From Parasaccharibacter apium (GTDB lineage Bacteria; Pseudomonadota; Alphaproteobacteria; Acetobacterales; Acetobacteraceae): 64,000 nucleotides of DNA. Each line of letters starts with the position of its first letter. The stretch's first letter is position 1. The notes below the pieces were generated by a model. It saw only the letters and a program-made list of their open reading frames with translations, was not told the origin of the DNA and searched no databases. Where the stretch lies: NCBI RefSeq assembly GCF_002592045.1, contig NZ_MEJG01000001.1:434001-498000 (forward strand). Reading direction: 5' to 3'. Position numbers and translations under genes: made by a program. Below, one piece after another: positions 48,457 to 56,658 of the stretch.

Positions 48457-50454
48457 ATGGCCGATATGTTCGGACAGAACGAGCTACCCAGCCCCTCCAA
48501 CCCCTCATCTCCTAATACGTACGATGCCGAGGCTATTGAAGTTCTCGAAGGGTTAGAGCCTGTCCGCCGTCGCCCCGGCATGTATATCGGCGGCACGGAT
48601 GATACCGCCTATCATCATCTCGCTTCCGAGATCATCGATAACGCTATGGATGAAGCCGTAGCCGGCCATGCAACACTTATCGAGGTCCATCTCGAAGACG
48701 CCCATACCCTGATGGTCCGCGATAATGGACGTGGCATCCCCACCGATCCTCACCCTCGCTTTCCAGAAAAATCCGCCCTAGAGGTCATTTTCACTACCCT
48801 CCATGCCGGCGGTAAGTTCTCTGGTAAATCCTACGCTACCTCTGGCGGCTTGCATGGTGTGGGCAGCTCTGTTGTCAATGCCCTCGCCTCCCATTTAGAG
48901 GTAGAAGTCTATCGCAACCGCAAAGGCTGGCGACAAACTTTCTCACGCGGCCACACCACCAGCACGCTAGAAAATACCAAACCCGCTATCAAACGCGGTA
49001 CTATGGTCCGTTTCACCCCCGATAGCGAAATTTTCGGCCCCCTCCATTTTTCGCCCCAACGCCTTTACCGCCAATGCCAAGTTAAAGCCGCCCTTTTTCA
49101 TGGTGTGAGCATCTCATGGTCTTGCGCGGCAGACCTCCTCAAGGGGGAAAACGCCCCACCTGCCCATACTGTCATCTCCTACCCTAATGGGCTAGAAGAC
49201 GCCCTAAAAGATGACCTCGGCTCCACCCCTTCTCTGCTAACCCCCCTTTGGGCTGGCCAAGCCGACCTCCCCATCGCCGCAGATGGCCAACCTGGCGGCC
49301 GTGTCGAATGGGCCATCGCCTTTTTAGACCAAGGCAATAGCACCCTTATCTCCTACTGCAACACCATCCCCACCCCCCAAGGCGGCACGCATGAAAATGG
49401 CCTCCGCGCTGCCCTTGTCAAAGGGTTTCGCAACTGGGGCGACCAACGCAAAATCCGCCGCTCCAACGCCATTACAGCCGAGGATATTCTCGGCACCATC
49501 AATGCCCGCCTCTCTGTCTTTATCCGTAACCCCCAATTCCAAGGCCAAACGAAAGACCGCCTCACCACACAAGAAGCCAGCCGCTTGGTGGAAGGTGCCC
49601 TGCGCGACCGCATCGACCATTGGCTCGGTGGCAATCCCCAGCAAGCTGATAACCTCGTCAGCTATATTGTTGAACGCGCTGAAGAACGCCTCCGCCGCCG
49701 TGAAGCCCGCGAGACAACACGCAAAACCGCCACGCGCCGCCTACGCCTCCCCGGCAAATTAACCGACTGCTCCCGCAGCAACGCCCATGAGACCGAGCTT
49801 TTCCTTGTTGAGGGGGAATCCGCCGGTGGTTCCGCCCGCCAAGCGCGCGATAGAGAAACACAAGCCGTCCTCCCCCTACGTGGCAAGATTCTCAATGTCG
49901 CCTCCGCCACGCAAGAAAAACTCCGCGCCAATACCGAGCTACGCGACCTCATCGAGGCCATGGGCTGCGGCTTTGGCAAAACATTAGACCTCTCCAAACT
50001 CCGCTATGGCCGCATCATCATCATGACAGATGCCGATGTCGATGGTGCCCATATCGCTTCCTTATTGATGACCTTCTTCTTCCGCGAGATGCCAGACCTC
50101 GTCCGGCAAGGCCATCTTTACCTCGCCCAACCCCCTCTTTATCGCCTCACTCATGGCAGCAAAACCATCTACGCCATGGATGATCTCGACCGCGACCGCC
50201 GTCTAAAAACAGACTTTAAACCCAACGCTAAGGTTGAGATCTCTCGCTTTAAAGGCCTTGGAGAAATGCCCGTCTCCGACCTTAAAGAAACCACCATGTC
50301 ACCCACACGCCGCACCCTGTTGCGCGTTACCGTCCCCACGGAGGAGAACCTCCTCACGCGTAACCGCATCGAAAGCCTCATGGGTCGCAAGCCAGAGCTT
50401 CGCTTCCAGTTCATTCAAGAACAAGCCCGCTCTGTCGAGCTTTTGGACATCTAA
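48457..50454 (+). CDS. parE: DNA topoisomerase IV subunit B
   Basis: GHKL ATPase subunit that decatenates chromosomes with ParC. ATP-binding blocks are VRRRPGMYIGG, EIIDNAMDEA, DNGRGIP and GLHGVGSSVVNALA. The toprim part has ELFLVEGESAGGSA and MTDADVDGAHI. 665 residues; the lack of the GyrB insert and the ending ARSVELLDI identify ParE rather than GyrB. ATG 48457 follows AGGA. parC is not in the window. Confidence 0.95.
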   Translation: MADMFGQNELPSPSNPSSPNTYDAEAIEVLEGLEPVRRRPGMYIGGTDDTAYHHLASEIIDNAMDEAVAGHATLIEVHLEDAHTLMVRDNGRGIPTDPHPRFPEKSALEVIFTTLHAGGKFSGKSYATSGGLHGVGSSVVNALASHLEVEVYRNRKGWRQTFSRGHTTSTLENTKPAIKRGTMVRFTPDSEIFGPLHFSPQRLYRQCQVKAALFHGVSISWSCAADLLKGENAPPAHTVISYPNGLEDALKDDLGSTPSLLTPLWAGQADLPIAADGQPGGRVEWAIAFLDQGNSTLISYCNTIPTPQGGTHENGLRAALVKGFRNWGDQRKIRRSNAITAEDILGTINARLSVFIRNPQFQGQTKDRLTTQEASRLVEGALRDRIDHWLGGNPQQADNLVSYIVERAEERLRRREARETTRKTATRRLRLPGKLTDCSRSNAHETELFLVEGESAGGSARQARDRETQAVLPLRGKILNVASATQEKLRANTELRDLIEAMGCGFGKTLDLSKLRYGRIIIMTDADVDGAHIASLLMTFFFREMPDLVRQGHLYLAQPPLYRLTHGSKTIYAMDDLDRDRRLKTDFKPNAKVEISRFKGLGEMPVSDLKETTMSPTRRTLLRVTVPTEENLLTRNRIESLMGRKPELRFQFIQEQARSVELLDI

Positions 50455-50463
50455 CGCCTCACT

Positions 50464-50496
50464 AAAAAGGGCGTCCCTTTATTGAAGGAACGCCCT
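50464..50496 (-). terminator. Terminator of the aldo-keto reductase gene, facing parE
   Basis: AGGGCGT and ACGCCCT plus CCTT and AAGG pair with one internal C-A mismatch around a 5-base loop. On the minus strand TTTTT follows. On the plus strand no T-tract follows, so parE transcripts may read into it only partially stopped. Confidence 0.85.
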
Positions 50497-50502
50497 CCCC
50501 GC

Positions 50503-51336
50503 TTAAAATACCGGATGAGCCGGGTCCGCCCCCATCCGCCCATCAGGGCGGTCCAGCGTCCGTATCGCCGCCATTTCATCGGCTGTCAAAACAAAGTCAA
50601 ACAACGCCACATTCTCTGCCATTCGCTCCCGATGCACCGATTTAGGGATGACAATAACCTCATTCTGCAAATGCCACCGCAGAATCACTTGGGCAGGGCT
50701 TTTATGATGCCGCTTCGCAATACGGCCAATCACCTCATTATCTAACACCGTCCCCTTCCCCAAGGGCCGCCATGCCTCTGTCTGAATCCCAACCTCTTTA
50801 TGGAAAGCCCGCAACGCCTCTTGTTGAAACACAGGATGAATCTCAATCTGATTCACTGCGGGGACAACACCCGTCTCCTCAATAATCTTCTGGAGATGGT
50901 CTTTCTCAAAATTAGAAACCCCAATAGAGCGCACACGCCCTTGCTTTTTCAGCTCAATCAAAGCCTTCCATGTCTCTACATATAAACCCTGCTGCGGCAT
51001 CGCCCAATGGATGAGATATAAATCCACAACATCACGTTTTAATAAACGCGCACTCTCATCAAAAGCCCGCAAGGTCGCATCATAACCCTGCTCATCATTC
51101 CATACTTTCGTTGTCACGAAGATATCAAGATGATCACGCAAACCATCCCCAACACCCGCCTCGTTGCGGTAAAGCCGCGCTGTATCAACGGCCTTATACC
51201 CAACATCAATCGCCGTCTTTACCACCTCAGCCGTTTTATCCGGCGGTGTTTCCCACACACCAAGGCCAATCCACGGCATCGTCTGCCCATCATTCAGCGT
51301 AACACGCGCCGCCGCATTTTTTGGAAACTCACTCAT
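50503..51336 (-). CDS. Aldo-keto reductase
   Basis: A 277-residue NADPH-dependent reductase of the 2,5-diketogluconate reductase-like branch. The catalytic tetrad is visible in part: D and Y in VDTARLYRNE, K in FVTTKVWND, H in YLIHWAMP. The cofactor end is IPKSVHRERMAENV. 2,5-diketogluconate or small aldehydes are plausible substrates in acetic acid bacteria, but this is inference. The 100-base upstream region contains a near-palindrome (ATGGGG TACA CCCCAT, 51376-51391). Confidence 0.92.
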   Translation of the reverse strand: MSEFPKNAAARVTLNDGQTMPWIGLGVWETPPDKTAEVVKTAIDVGYKAVDTARLYRNEAGVGDGLRDHLDIFVTTKVWNDEQGYDATLRAFDESARLLKRDVVDLYLIHWAMPQQGLYVETWKALIELKKQGRVRSIGVSNFEKDHLQKIIEETGVVPAVNQIEIHPVFQQEALRAFHKEVGIQTEAWRPLGKGTVLDNEVIGRIAKRHHKSPAQVILRWHLQNEVIVIPKSVHRERMAENVALFDFVLTADEMAAIRTLDRPDGRMGADPAHPVF

Positions 51337-51436
51337 AAGCCCCTCCCTTCTAAGGATTCGCCACCATGACTATCCATGGGGTACACCCCATCATCTACGC
51401 TCTCCACCCCATAAACAACTATCCCTTTTTTAACCT

Positions 51437-52549
51437 TTATTCCTCAAATAACCCCATCTGCACCGGCACTACCTTATCCCGCACCCCAAGGGCAGAAATA
51501 GTTAATCCAAGCAAACGGATAGGCCGCTCCAACGGAAAGAAACTACGCAATAATTCCAAAGCCATCCGCCGTAACACAGCCCCCTCCACAATCGGAAACG
51601 GAGCCGAACACGCCCGCGTTACTGTATGGAACCCCGCATAACGCAACTTCAACGTCACCGTTCGCCCCGCAATGGACTTCTGCTCACACGCCACTATCAA
51701 CTTCGCAACAATCCCCTCCAATGTAGCAGCAAGGCTCTCCCATGCCTCTACATCACGCGCAAAGGTCGTCTCCGTCCCCAGAGATTTGCGCGGCCTATTC
51801 ACCTCAACCGGTCGATAATCCAGCCCCCGCGCAATATCATGATAAAACTGAGCAGAACTCCCAAAATGTTGACGCAACGCCGCCACACTCCATGTCTTTA
51901 AATCCGCTCCCGTATAAATCCCAAGCTTATGCATCCGCGCCGTTGTTGCTGGCCCCACACCATGAAACCTCTCCACCGGCAAATCTGCTACAAACGCCGC
52001 CCCCCGCTGAGGAGGAATCACAAACAACCCATTAGGCTTCCGCTGCCCAGATGCCAATTTCGCCAAGAAGCGATTATACGACACCCCCGCTGATGCCGTT
52101 AAACCCGTCTCTTTCTGAATCTCACGCCGAATCGCCTCAGCAATCGCCGTGGCCGAGCCATAAGCCGCCCATTGTTCCGTCACATCCAAATAAGCTTCAT
52201 CTAATGCAAGGGGCTGAATCATCAGCGTATAACGCCTAAAAACATCATGAATCTGAGCCGATACCGCCCGATAAACCTCAAAGCGCGGCGGCACAAAAAT
52301 CAATTCCGGGCACCGCTCCAACGCTTTATGGGAGGGCAAAGCAGACCGCACCCCATAAGCACGCGCCTCATAACTCGCTGCCGCTACCACACCCCGCCCC
52401 GCAGCACGCCCCACCGCCACAGGCCGCCCCCGCAACGCTGGATTATCCCGTTGCTCGATAGACGCATAAAACGCATCCATATCCACATGCAGGATGCGCC
52501 GTATTCTCTCTTCCTCCCTATTACCTTTAGGCGTCGCGTTCATCCTCAT
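51437..52549 (-). CDS. dinB: DNA polymerase IV (translesion, Y family)
   Basis: Error-prone polymerase, 370 residues. The catalytic residues are in ILHVDMDAFYASIEQ near residue 20 and YLDVTE near 120; RVGVSYN-type block appears as ASAGVSYNRFLAKLAS. The little-finger domain follows (KSLGTETTFARD, TLKLRYAGFHTVTR). The beta-clamp-binding end reads QMGLFEE. It starts 25 bases after the S24 repressor stop on the same strand, so the two may share a transcript. Whether it belongs to the prophage or the host is unclear. Confidence 0.95.
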   Translation of the reverse strand: MRMNATPKGNREEERIRRILHVDMDAFYASIEQRDNPALRGRPVAVGRAAGRGVVAAASYEARAYGVRSALPSHKALERCPELIFVPPRFEVYRAVSAQIHDVFRRYTLMIQPLALDEAYLDVTEQWAAYGSATAIAEAIRREIQKETGLTASAGVSYNRFLAKLASGQRKPNGLFVIPPQRGAAFVADLPVERFHGVGPATTARMHKLGIYTGADLKTWSVAALRQHFGSSAQFYHDIARGLDYRPVEVNRPRKSLGTETTFARDVEAWESLAATLEGIVAKLIVACEQKSIAGRTVTLKLRYAGFHTVTRACSAPFPIVEGAVLRRMALELLRSFFPLERPIRLLGLTISALGVRDKVVPVQMGLFEE

Positions 52550-52574
52550 ACCATTCTAATATGGGATGACACCC

Positions 52575-53336
52575 TTAAAAGGACGCCTTAGGCATAGGCA
52601 TATAACTCCCCACTACCAACGCTAAAATCGTTACATTCGGGCTTTCCGCCGCACTATGGCACACAGTCGTTTCCGGCCCCGGTAAAATCAAAGGCGCCTG
52701 GAATTCCGGCTCCGTACTTTGCGGCCATAATACCATCTGCCCACTCGCTTTAATCTGCACCGCCTTAATCGTTGCTTCAAAACTATCCGAAACATCCGAG
52801 CGCTGCATCGCCACCACATAATCCCCATTCCGCGGCCTACGCCCCAATTCGGAGAAATTAATGACAATTACCACCGAGCCTTCTTGAAACACCCGATTCA
52901 TGGACTGCCCCTTCACCATCAGCCCATAACGCTTCAACCCCGGATATTCCGAATCTTGTGGGATCGTAATGGCATAACGGTCCAGCACAGGCCATTCCTG
53001 CGCCTCTTTCCACACTCCCGCCTGCACCTCTCCACAAACTTGAATCTGAACTACAGGCAAAGAAGGCGCAGACGCCCCGGCAGAACTATCTACCGTAATC
53101 GCCTCTCCATTATGGCTAATTTCCTCCATCAAACTGTTTATCGACACACCCAGTACCTGGGCCAAAGCAGCCAGCTTATCCGACCGAGGTACATGCTTTC
53201 TCCGGCGCATATCCCGCAAAAAATCCACCCCAACAGCAGGGTTAATCTCACGTGCCTTCAAACACGCCCTCCTATCCGAAAGGCCCTGTTCATCCAAAAG
53301 CACATCAAGGCGATGTAATAACGATTCGATAGACAT
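52575..53336 (-). CDS. Phage CI-type repressor with S24 peptidase domain
   Basis: 253 residues. The N-terminal part has an HTH-like stretch (SDKLAALAQVLGVSINSLMEE) for DNA binding. The C-terminal S24/LexA-type domain has the self-cleavage bond A106-G107 (EVQAGVW), nucleophile S145 (GQSM) and general base K191. It should be inactivated by RecA after DNA damage. Its ATG lies 3-4 bases from the nearest palindrome, with little room for a leader; a TAGAAT -10 lies 14 bases upstream with a poor -35, like PRM of lambda. dinB follows. Confidence 0.9.
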   Translation of the reverse strand: MSIESLLHRLDVLLDEQGLSDRRACLKAREINPAVGVDFLRDMRRRKHVPRSDKLAALAQVLGVSINSLMEEISHNGEAITVDSSAGASAPSLPVVQIQVCGEVQAGVWKEAQEWPVLDRYAITIPQDSEYPGLKRYGLMVKGQSMNRVFQEGSVVIVINFSELGRRPRNGDYVVAMQRSDVSDSFEATIKAVQIKASGQMVLWPQSTEPEFQAPLILPGPETTVCHSAAESPNVTILALVVGSYMPMPKASF

Positions 53337-53338
53337 AC

Positions 53339-53480
53339 GGGGATTATCCCTAATTCTAAAAAAAAGTCTATACGGGATTTTTCCCTAATTCATCTTGACA
53401 TCCGAGGATATTTCCCCGCATTTTAAATCCATTCCTCACTAAGATGTCGCTCACACATCACTTACAAGGGAAAATACCCA
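53339..53480. promoter_or_regulatory. Four related palindromic operators between repressor and early gene
   Basis: Four similar 10-12-base palindromes: GGGGATTATCCC (53339-53350), GGGATTTTTCCC (53374-53385), GAGGATATTTCCCC (53404-53417) and GGGAAAATACCC (53468-53479). Consensus about GGGATAATTCCC. The first abuts the repressor start, the third lies inside the rightward promoter spacer and the fourth before the early gene. These are the likely repressor binding sites. Confidence 0.75.
53395..53424 (+). promoter_or_regulatory. Rightward early promoter (PR-like)
   Basis: A perfect TTGACA at 53395-53400, then an 18-base spacer and CATTTT at 53419-53424; TTTAAAT directly follows as an alternative -10. 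The third operator fills the spacer, so bound repressor would block RNA polymerase. It should drive the early gene at 53543. Confidence 0.6.
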
Positions 53481-53542
53481 CATCATCCTCTCAAAACCCA
53501 CGCCTCTAACCCCATCATGATTCATTTTCAAGGAGTCGTCCT

Positions 53543-54190
53543 TTGTCACGTATTAACTATCTAACCACAACCCCCACACGGGAACGCACACGCAAGGTCG
53601 ATTATGAGACCCTTGGCCGCCGTCGCCGCCGCGCCAATACCCTAGGCGCACTTTCTTCACGCCTCAAAGCTGCAGTAATTTCGGAGGCAGAACAATGGGT
53701 TAAAGATTGGATGTTGGCCGAGCATGGCTATCTCGACATCATGAAAGATGGCGGAGCCCCCGCCTTGGCAGGGAATGTCTTCACTTTTAACGCCCTACAA
53801 GGCAAAGCCTGGGGCCGCCTCAAAGCATTCCGCCGCCATGCAGGGCGCGAGCGGCATCAACTCCTCGTCAATTTACTTGGGTTAGGATGGTCCTTTACCT
53901 CACTCGGCTCCAAACTCTACCCTAATCTCCACCCCGATCGCGCCCGCAAAAAAGCCTCCGATGACTGCGCCACCACGCTAGAGATGCTCGCTGATTTTTG
54001 GCTGGAACAACGGCGCGCCAAAGCCCGCCAAGCCGTCCATATCGCCCAACAACACCGCCAAGGGTTAGATATTCCCACCCTCTCCAAAACCTATAATATC
54101 GCCCCTAAAGGCATGCAAAAAATCATCCAACATGGCGAGCATATCCTCAACAAACCGCAGAAAATCACCGCTGTTGAACTACGCTCCTAA
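53543..54190 (+). CDS. Phage early protein of unknown function, HTH-like C-terminus
   Basis: 215 residues, basic at the N-terminus (GRRRRRANTLG). Near residues 180-200, LDIPTLSKTYNIAPKGMQKII reads like a helix-turn-helix. The start is TTG at 53543 with AAGGAG 7 bases upstream. It is the only gene between the repressor control region and the promoter-terminator pair that precedes the packaging genes. Its place suits a late-gene regulator or antiterminator, but no family supports this and I do not assign it. Confidence 0.75.
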   Translation: MSRINYLTTTPTRERTRKVDYETLGRRRRRANTLGALSSRLKAAVISEAEQWVKDWMLAEHGYLDIMKDGGAPALAGNVFTFNALQGKAWGRLKAFRRHAGRERHQLLVNLLGLGWSFTSLGSKLYPNLHPDRARKKASDDCATTLEMLADFWLEQRRAKARQAVHIAQQHRQGLDIPTLSKTYNIAPKGMQKIIQHGEHILNKPQKITAVELRS

Positions 54191-54218
54191 ATAAAATCAT
54201 CACCACCTCATTTTCTCA

Positions 54219-54247
54219 TTGACAGCCCGCCCGCTTTCCCCTATAAA
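54219..54247 (+). promoter_or_regulatory. Consensus sigma-70 promoter ahead of the structural operon
   Basis: TTGACA (54219-54224), a 17-base spacer and TATAAA (54242-54247): consensus -35, optimal spacing and near-consensus -10. Transcription should start near 54254, only about 10 bases before an intrinsic terminator hairpin. Confidence 0.85.
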
Positions 54248-54262
54248 AACCTCATCATCGCG

Positions 54263-54294
54263 AGCCGTGTGCCAATAAGGCATACGGCTTTTTT
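54263..54294 (+). terminator. Intrinsic terminator directly after the late promoter
   Basis: AGCCGTGTGCC pairs with GGCATACGGCT (11 base pairs with one G:U) around loop AATAA and is followed by six T. Initiation at the preceding promoter would yield a transcript of about 40 bases unless the terminator is overridden. The remaining 90 bases to the next gene hold a second CATACGGCTC (54340-54349) complementary to the hairpin's left arm. Confidence 0.88.
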
Positions 54295-54378
54295 ATTGCC
54301 GTAACCCGGCACCTAGAATCTGGTCGATAGAGCCCCTTTCATACGGCTCATCCCACATATTCCTTCTCTAAAAAACGG

Positions 54379-54789
54379 ATGTCTCTTATGGCACAGGCCC
54401 TCTCTACCGCCGAGCAGCCGCTCGGACGCGGTCGCATTGTCACAACCAAACGCGGCCGCTGCGTCGTTTTAGCCGAGGACGGCCCCCGCCTCGTTCTCTG
54501 CCCCCTCTATGAAGCACCAGACCTCCATCATAGAGCTGACATTCCCCTTAGCTGGCGCGATGAACTTATTTTGGGCCTGAAACAAAATGCTGTCATTAGA
54601 GCCATCCCCTTCCTCAAACAACGCAATGCCGTCATAGCAGAGGACGCCTATATCTCCGCTCTAACACTCACCCAGCTCCGCCTCCGCACCCATAGGGAAC
54701 TACAAATCAGCACGCTAGAGAGCAAACGCCTCCCCCTTTTCTCTGGTCGGCCCATTCGCCACTCTGCACATCTCAGACACCTTACATGA
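54379..54789 (+). CDS. Hypothetical phage protein upstream of the terminase genes
   Basis: 136 residues, no family that I recognise. Basic, with a beta-rich middle (GRIVTTKRGRCVVLAEDGPRLVLCPL) and a helical C-terminus. ATGs at 54379 and 54388 are both possible. It overlaps the small terminase gene by 4 bases (ATGA), so it is translated with the packaging genes. Confidence 0.7.
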   Translation: MSLMAQALSTAEQPLGRGRIVTTKRGRCVVLAEDGPRLVLCPLYEAPDLHHRADIPLSWRDELILGLKQNAVIRAIPFLKQRNAVIAEDAYISALTLTQLRLRTHRELQISTLESKRLPLFSGRPIRHSAHLRHLT

Positions 54790-55244
54790 AGACACAGCGC
54801 AAAAAGCCCGTCACGTTCTCACAATCTCTCTTTGATGAGATGATGGAGGACCTCATGCTCGGCCACCCCTTGCATGACATCTGCTCTGGCACACATCGCC
54901 CTACCCTCCGCAGCTTCTATCGCTGGCTATACAAAAAACCAGCCCTCCTTCCCCGCTACCGCCATGCAAGAGACCTCTCAGCCGATAGCTTAGAGGCCAA
55001 AATCCTCTCTCATCTTGCAACCCTGCCCGACAAAGCCGACACCGCCACCGTCAACCTCTTTAAACTCCAGTTCGACACACTTCGCTGGCTTATGGCCCGG
55101 CGCGCGCCCAAACGCTATGGTGAACGACAAACAGTCGAACATACTGGCCAAGAGGGCGGCCCCCTTCACACTATCCAACGCGTCATTATCGACCCCAACA
55201 CCCCTCCTCCAGATAATAAAACTGATACCTTAATGAAGGGGTAA
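54786..55244 (+). CDS. Terminase small subunit-like protein
   Basis: 152 residues. The pattern of a helix-turn-helix-like N-terminal part (TLRSFYRWLYKKPALLPRYRHARD), a coiled middle and the block LRWLMARRAPKRYGERQTVEHTG is that of terminase small subunits, which recognise phage DNA ends for packaging. It lies 6 bases before the large subunit gene. Confidence 0.82.
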   Translation: MKTQRKKPVTFSQSLFDEMMEDLMLGHPLHDICSGTHRPTLRSFYRWLYKKPALLPRYRHARDLSADSLEAKILSHLATLPDKADTATVNLFKLQFDTLRWLMARRAPKRYGERQTVEHTGQEGGPLHTIQRVIIDPNTPPPDNKTDTLMKG

Positions 55245-55250
55245 ACCCTC

Positions 55251-56474
55251 ATGCCGCCTCAGACCCACCTCACCATCACCACCCCACGTGCCTTTGCTCC
55301 CTTGCTCAAACCATCACGCTATAAAGGCATCTGGGGCGGCCGCGGCTCCGGCAAATCGCACTTCTTCGCCGGCTTATTAATCGAACAAGCCACACTCCAC
55401 CCCGGCCTCCGCGCTGTCTGCATTCGCGAAATCCAAAAATCCCTCGCAACATCTGTTCATCAGTTACTTTGCGACACAATCAACCGGCTAGGATTACACC
55501 ACCACTTCACCATTAAAGAGAGAGAAATCATCACCCCCGGCGGAGGCGTCATCTTGTTCCAAGGCATGCAAACCCATAACGCCGAAACCATTAAATCACT
55601 CGAAGGCATGGACATCGCATGGGTGGAAGAAGCCCAATCCCTCTCTGCCCACTCCCTCAAACTCCTCCGCCCCACCATCCGCAAGCCCGGTTCAGAAATC
55701 TGGTTCAGCTGGAACCCCAACCACCCTTCCGACCCTGTCGATGCCTTCATGCGTAACCCCTCTCATGAGGATGACCCCTCCATCATCACCATCCACGCAC
55801 GCTGGTCCGACAACCCTTGGTTCCCAAATGTTTTGAATGAGGAACGAAAACGCGACCAAACATTACGCCCACAAGATTACGACCATATTTGGGAAGGAGA
55901 TTACCAACAGCATCATGATGCCCTCATCTTCCCCGATCGCGTCAGCATAAAATCATTCACCACTCCCGAAGCTTGCCGCTTCTATTTCGGTGTAGATTGG
56001 GGCTTCTCACGGGACCCCACCGCTCTCGTCCGCTGCTTCATCCATGACGATATCCTCCATATCGACTATGAGGCTGGCGGCACAAACATCCCCTTAGACC
56101 AACTCCCCTCCCTCTTCGAGACACTCCCCGCCATCCGTCATTGGCCTATCCGCGCCGATAATGCCCGCCCCGAAACCATCAATTACCTCAAAAACCGCCA
56201 TCACTTCCGTATCACATCCGCCAAAAAATGGCCCGGCAGCGTGCAAGACGGCATAGAGCGTCTCAAATCATTCCACGCCATCCATATCCATCCACGCTGC
56301 GTAGAAACCGCACGGGAGTTCCGCCTCTATCGCTATAAAACCGACCCTCTCACCGGCGACATCCTCCCCCATATTGAAGACGCCAATAACCATTATATCG
56401 ATGCGCTTCGCTACGCGTTGGACGGCCTCATTACCAACCACACCCCCCTGCCGGACTTCTCACGTTTTGCCTAG
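55251..56474 (+). CDS. Terminase large subunit (PBSX type)
   Basis: Packaging motor ATPase and nuclease, 407 residues. Walker A GGRGSGKS near residue 29; Walker B IAWVEEAQ near 122 with the catalytic glutamate; coupling motif SWNPNHPSDP. The RNase H-like nuclease part begins FYFGVDWGFSRDPTA and has further acidic residues at RADNARPE and IEDANNHYIDA. Full length for the family. Confidence 0.95.
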   Translation: MPPQTHLTITTPRAFAPLLKPSRYKGIWGGRGSGKSHFFAGLLIEQATLHPGLRAVCIREIQKSLATSVHQLLCDTINRLGLHHHFTIKEREIITPGGGVILFQGMQTHNAETIKSLEGMDIAWVEEAQSLSAHSLKLLRPTIRKPGSEIWFSWNPNHPSDPVDAFMRNPSHEDDPSIITIHARWSDNPWFPNVLNEERKRDQTLRPQDYDHIWEGDYQQHHDALIFPDRVSIKSFTTPEACRFYFGVDWGFSRDPTALVRCFIHDDILHIDYEAGGTNIPLDQLPSLFETLPAIRHWPIRADNARPETINYLKNRHHFRITSAKKWPGSVQDGIERLKSFHAIHIHPRCVETAREFRLYRYKTDPLTGDILPHIEDANNHYIDALRYALDGLITNHTPLPDFSRFA

Positions 56475-56486
56475 CCACACTAATCC

Positions 56487-56621
56487 TCACTGCCCAGCCA
56501 TTATCCCCCATAAAATAAAACCACCCATAGCCCCACCCAACACCACACCAGCACAAACAGCCAACCATAACATCCGTGCTGCAATGCGTTGCGGCGGTGC
56601 TTTCCAATCTAACCATCCCAT
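56487..56621 (-). CDS. Small reverse-strand membrane protein (44 residues)
   Basis: An ATG at 56621 with GGGGAGG 10 bases upstream opens a 44-codon frame ending TGA at 56487-56489. It has a cationic amphipathic start (MGWLDWKAPPQRIAARM) and one strong membrane segment (LAVCAGVVLGGAMGG onwards). It fills the only real gap of the packaging region, between terminase and portal, and runs against them. No promoter is evident. A moron, holin-like or exclusion protein is possible; function unknown. Confidence 0.55.
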   Translation of the reverse strand: MGWLDWKAPPQRIAARMLWLAVCAGVVLGGAMGGFILWGIMAGQ

Positions 56622-56658
56622 AAACCAACGTCCTCCCCGTTAAAGATAGGTCTTTCTC

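Noticed and set aside
51376-51391. ATGGGG...CCCCAT palindrome as a prophage attachment site
   Set aside because: No second copy is visible and no integrase is known; it may only be an operator of the aldo-keto reductase.
52884-53318. Plus-strand frame opposite the repressor, as a Cro-like gene
   Set aside because: Entirely antisense to the S24 repressor, no HTH pattern, His/Arg/Leu shadow composition.
51437-53336. Repressor and dinB as a UmuD/UmuC pair
   Set aside because: The S24 protein has an N-terminal HTH region and phage operators next to it, and the polymerase has the Pol IV form with a QMGLFEE clamp-binding end.
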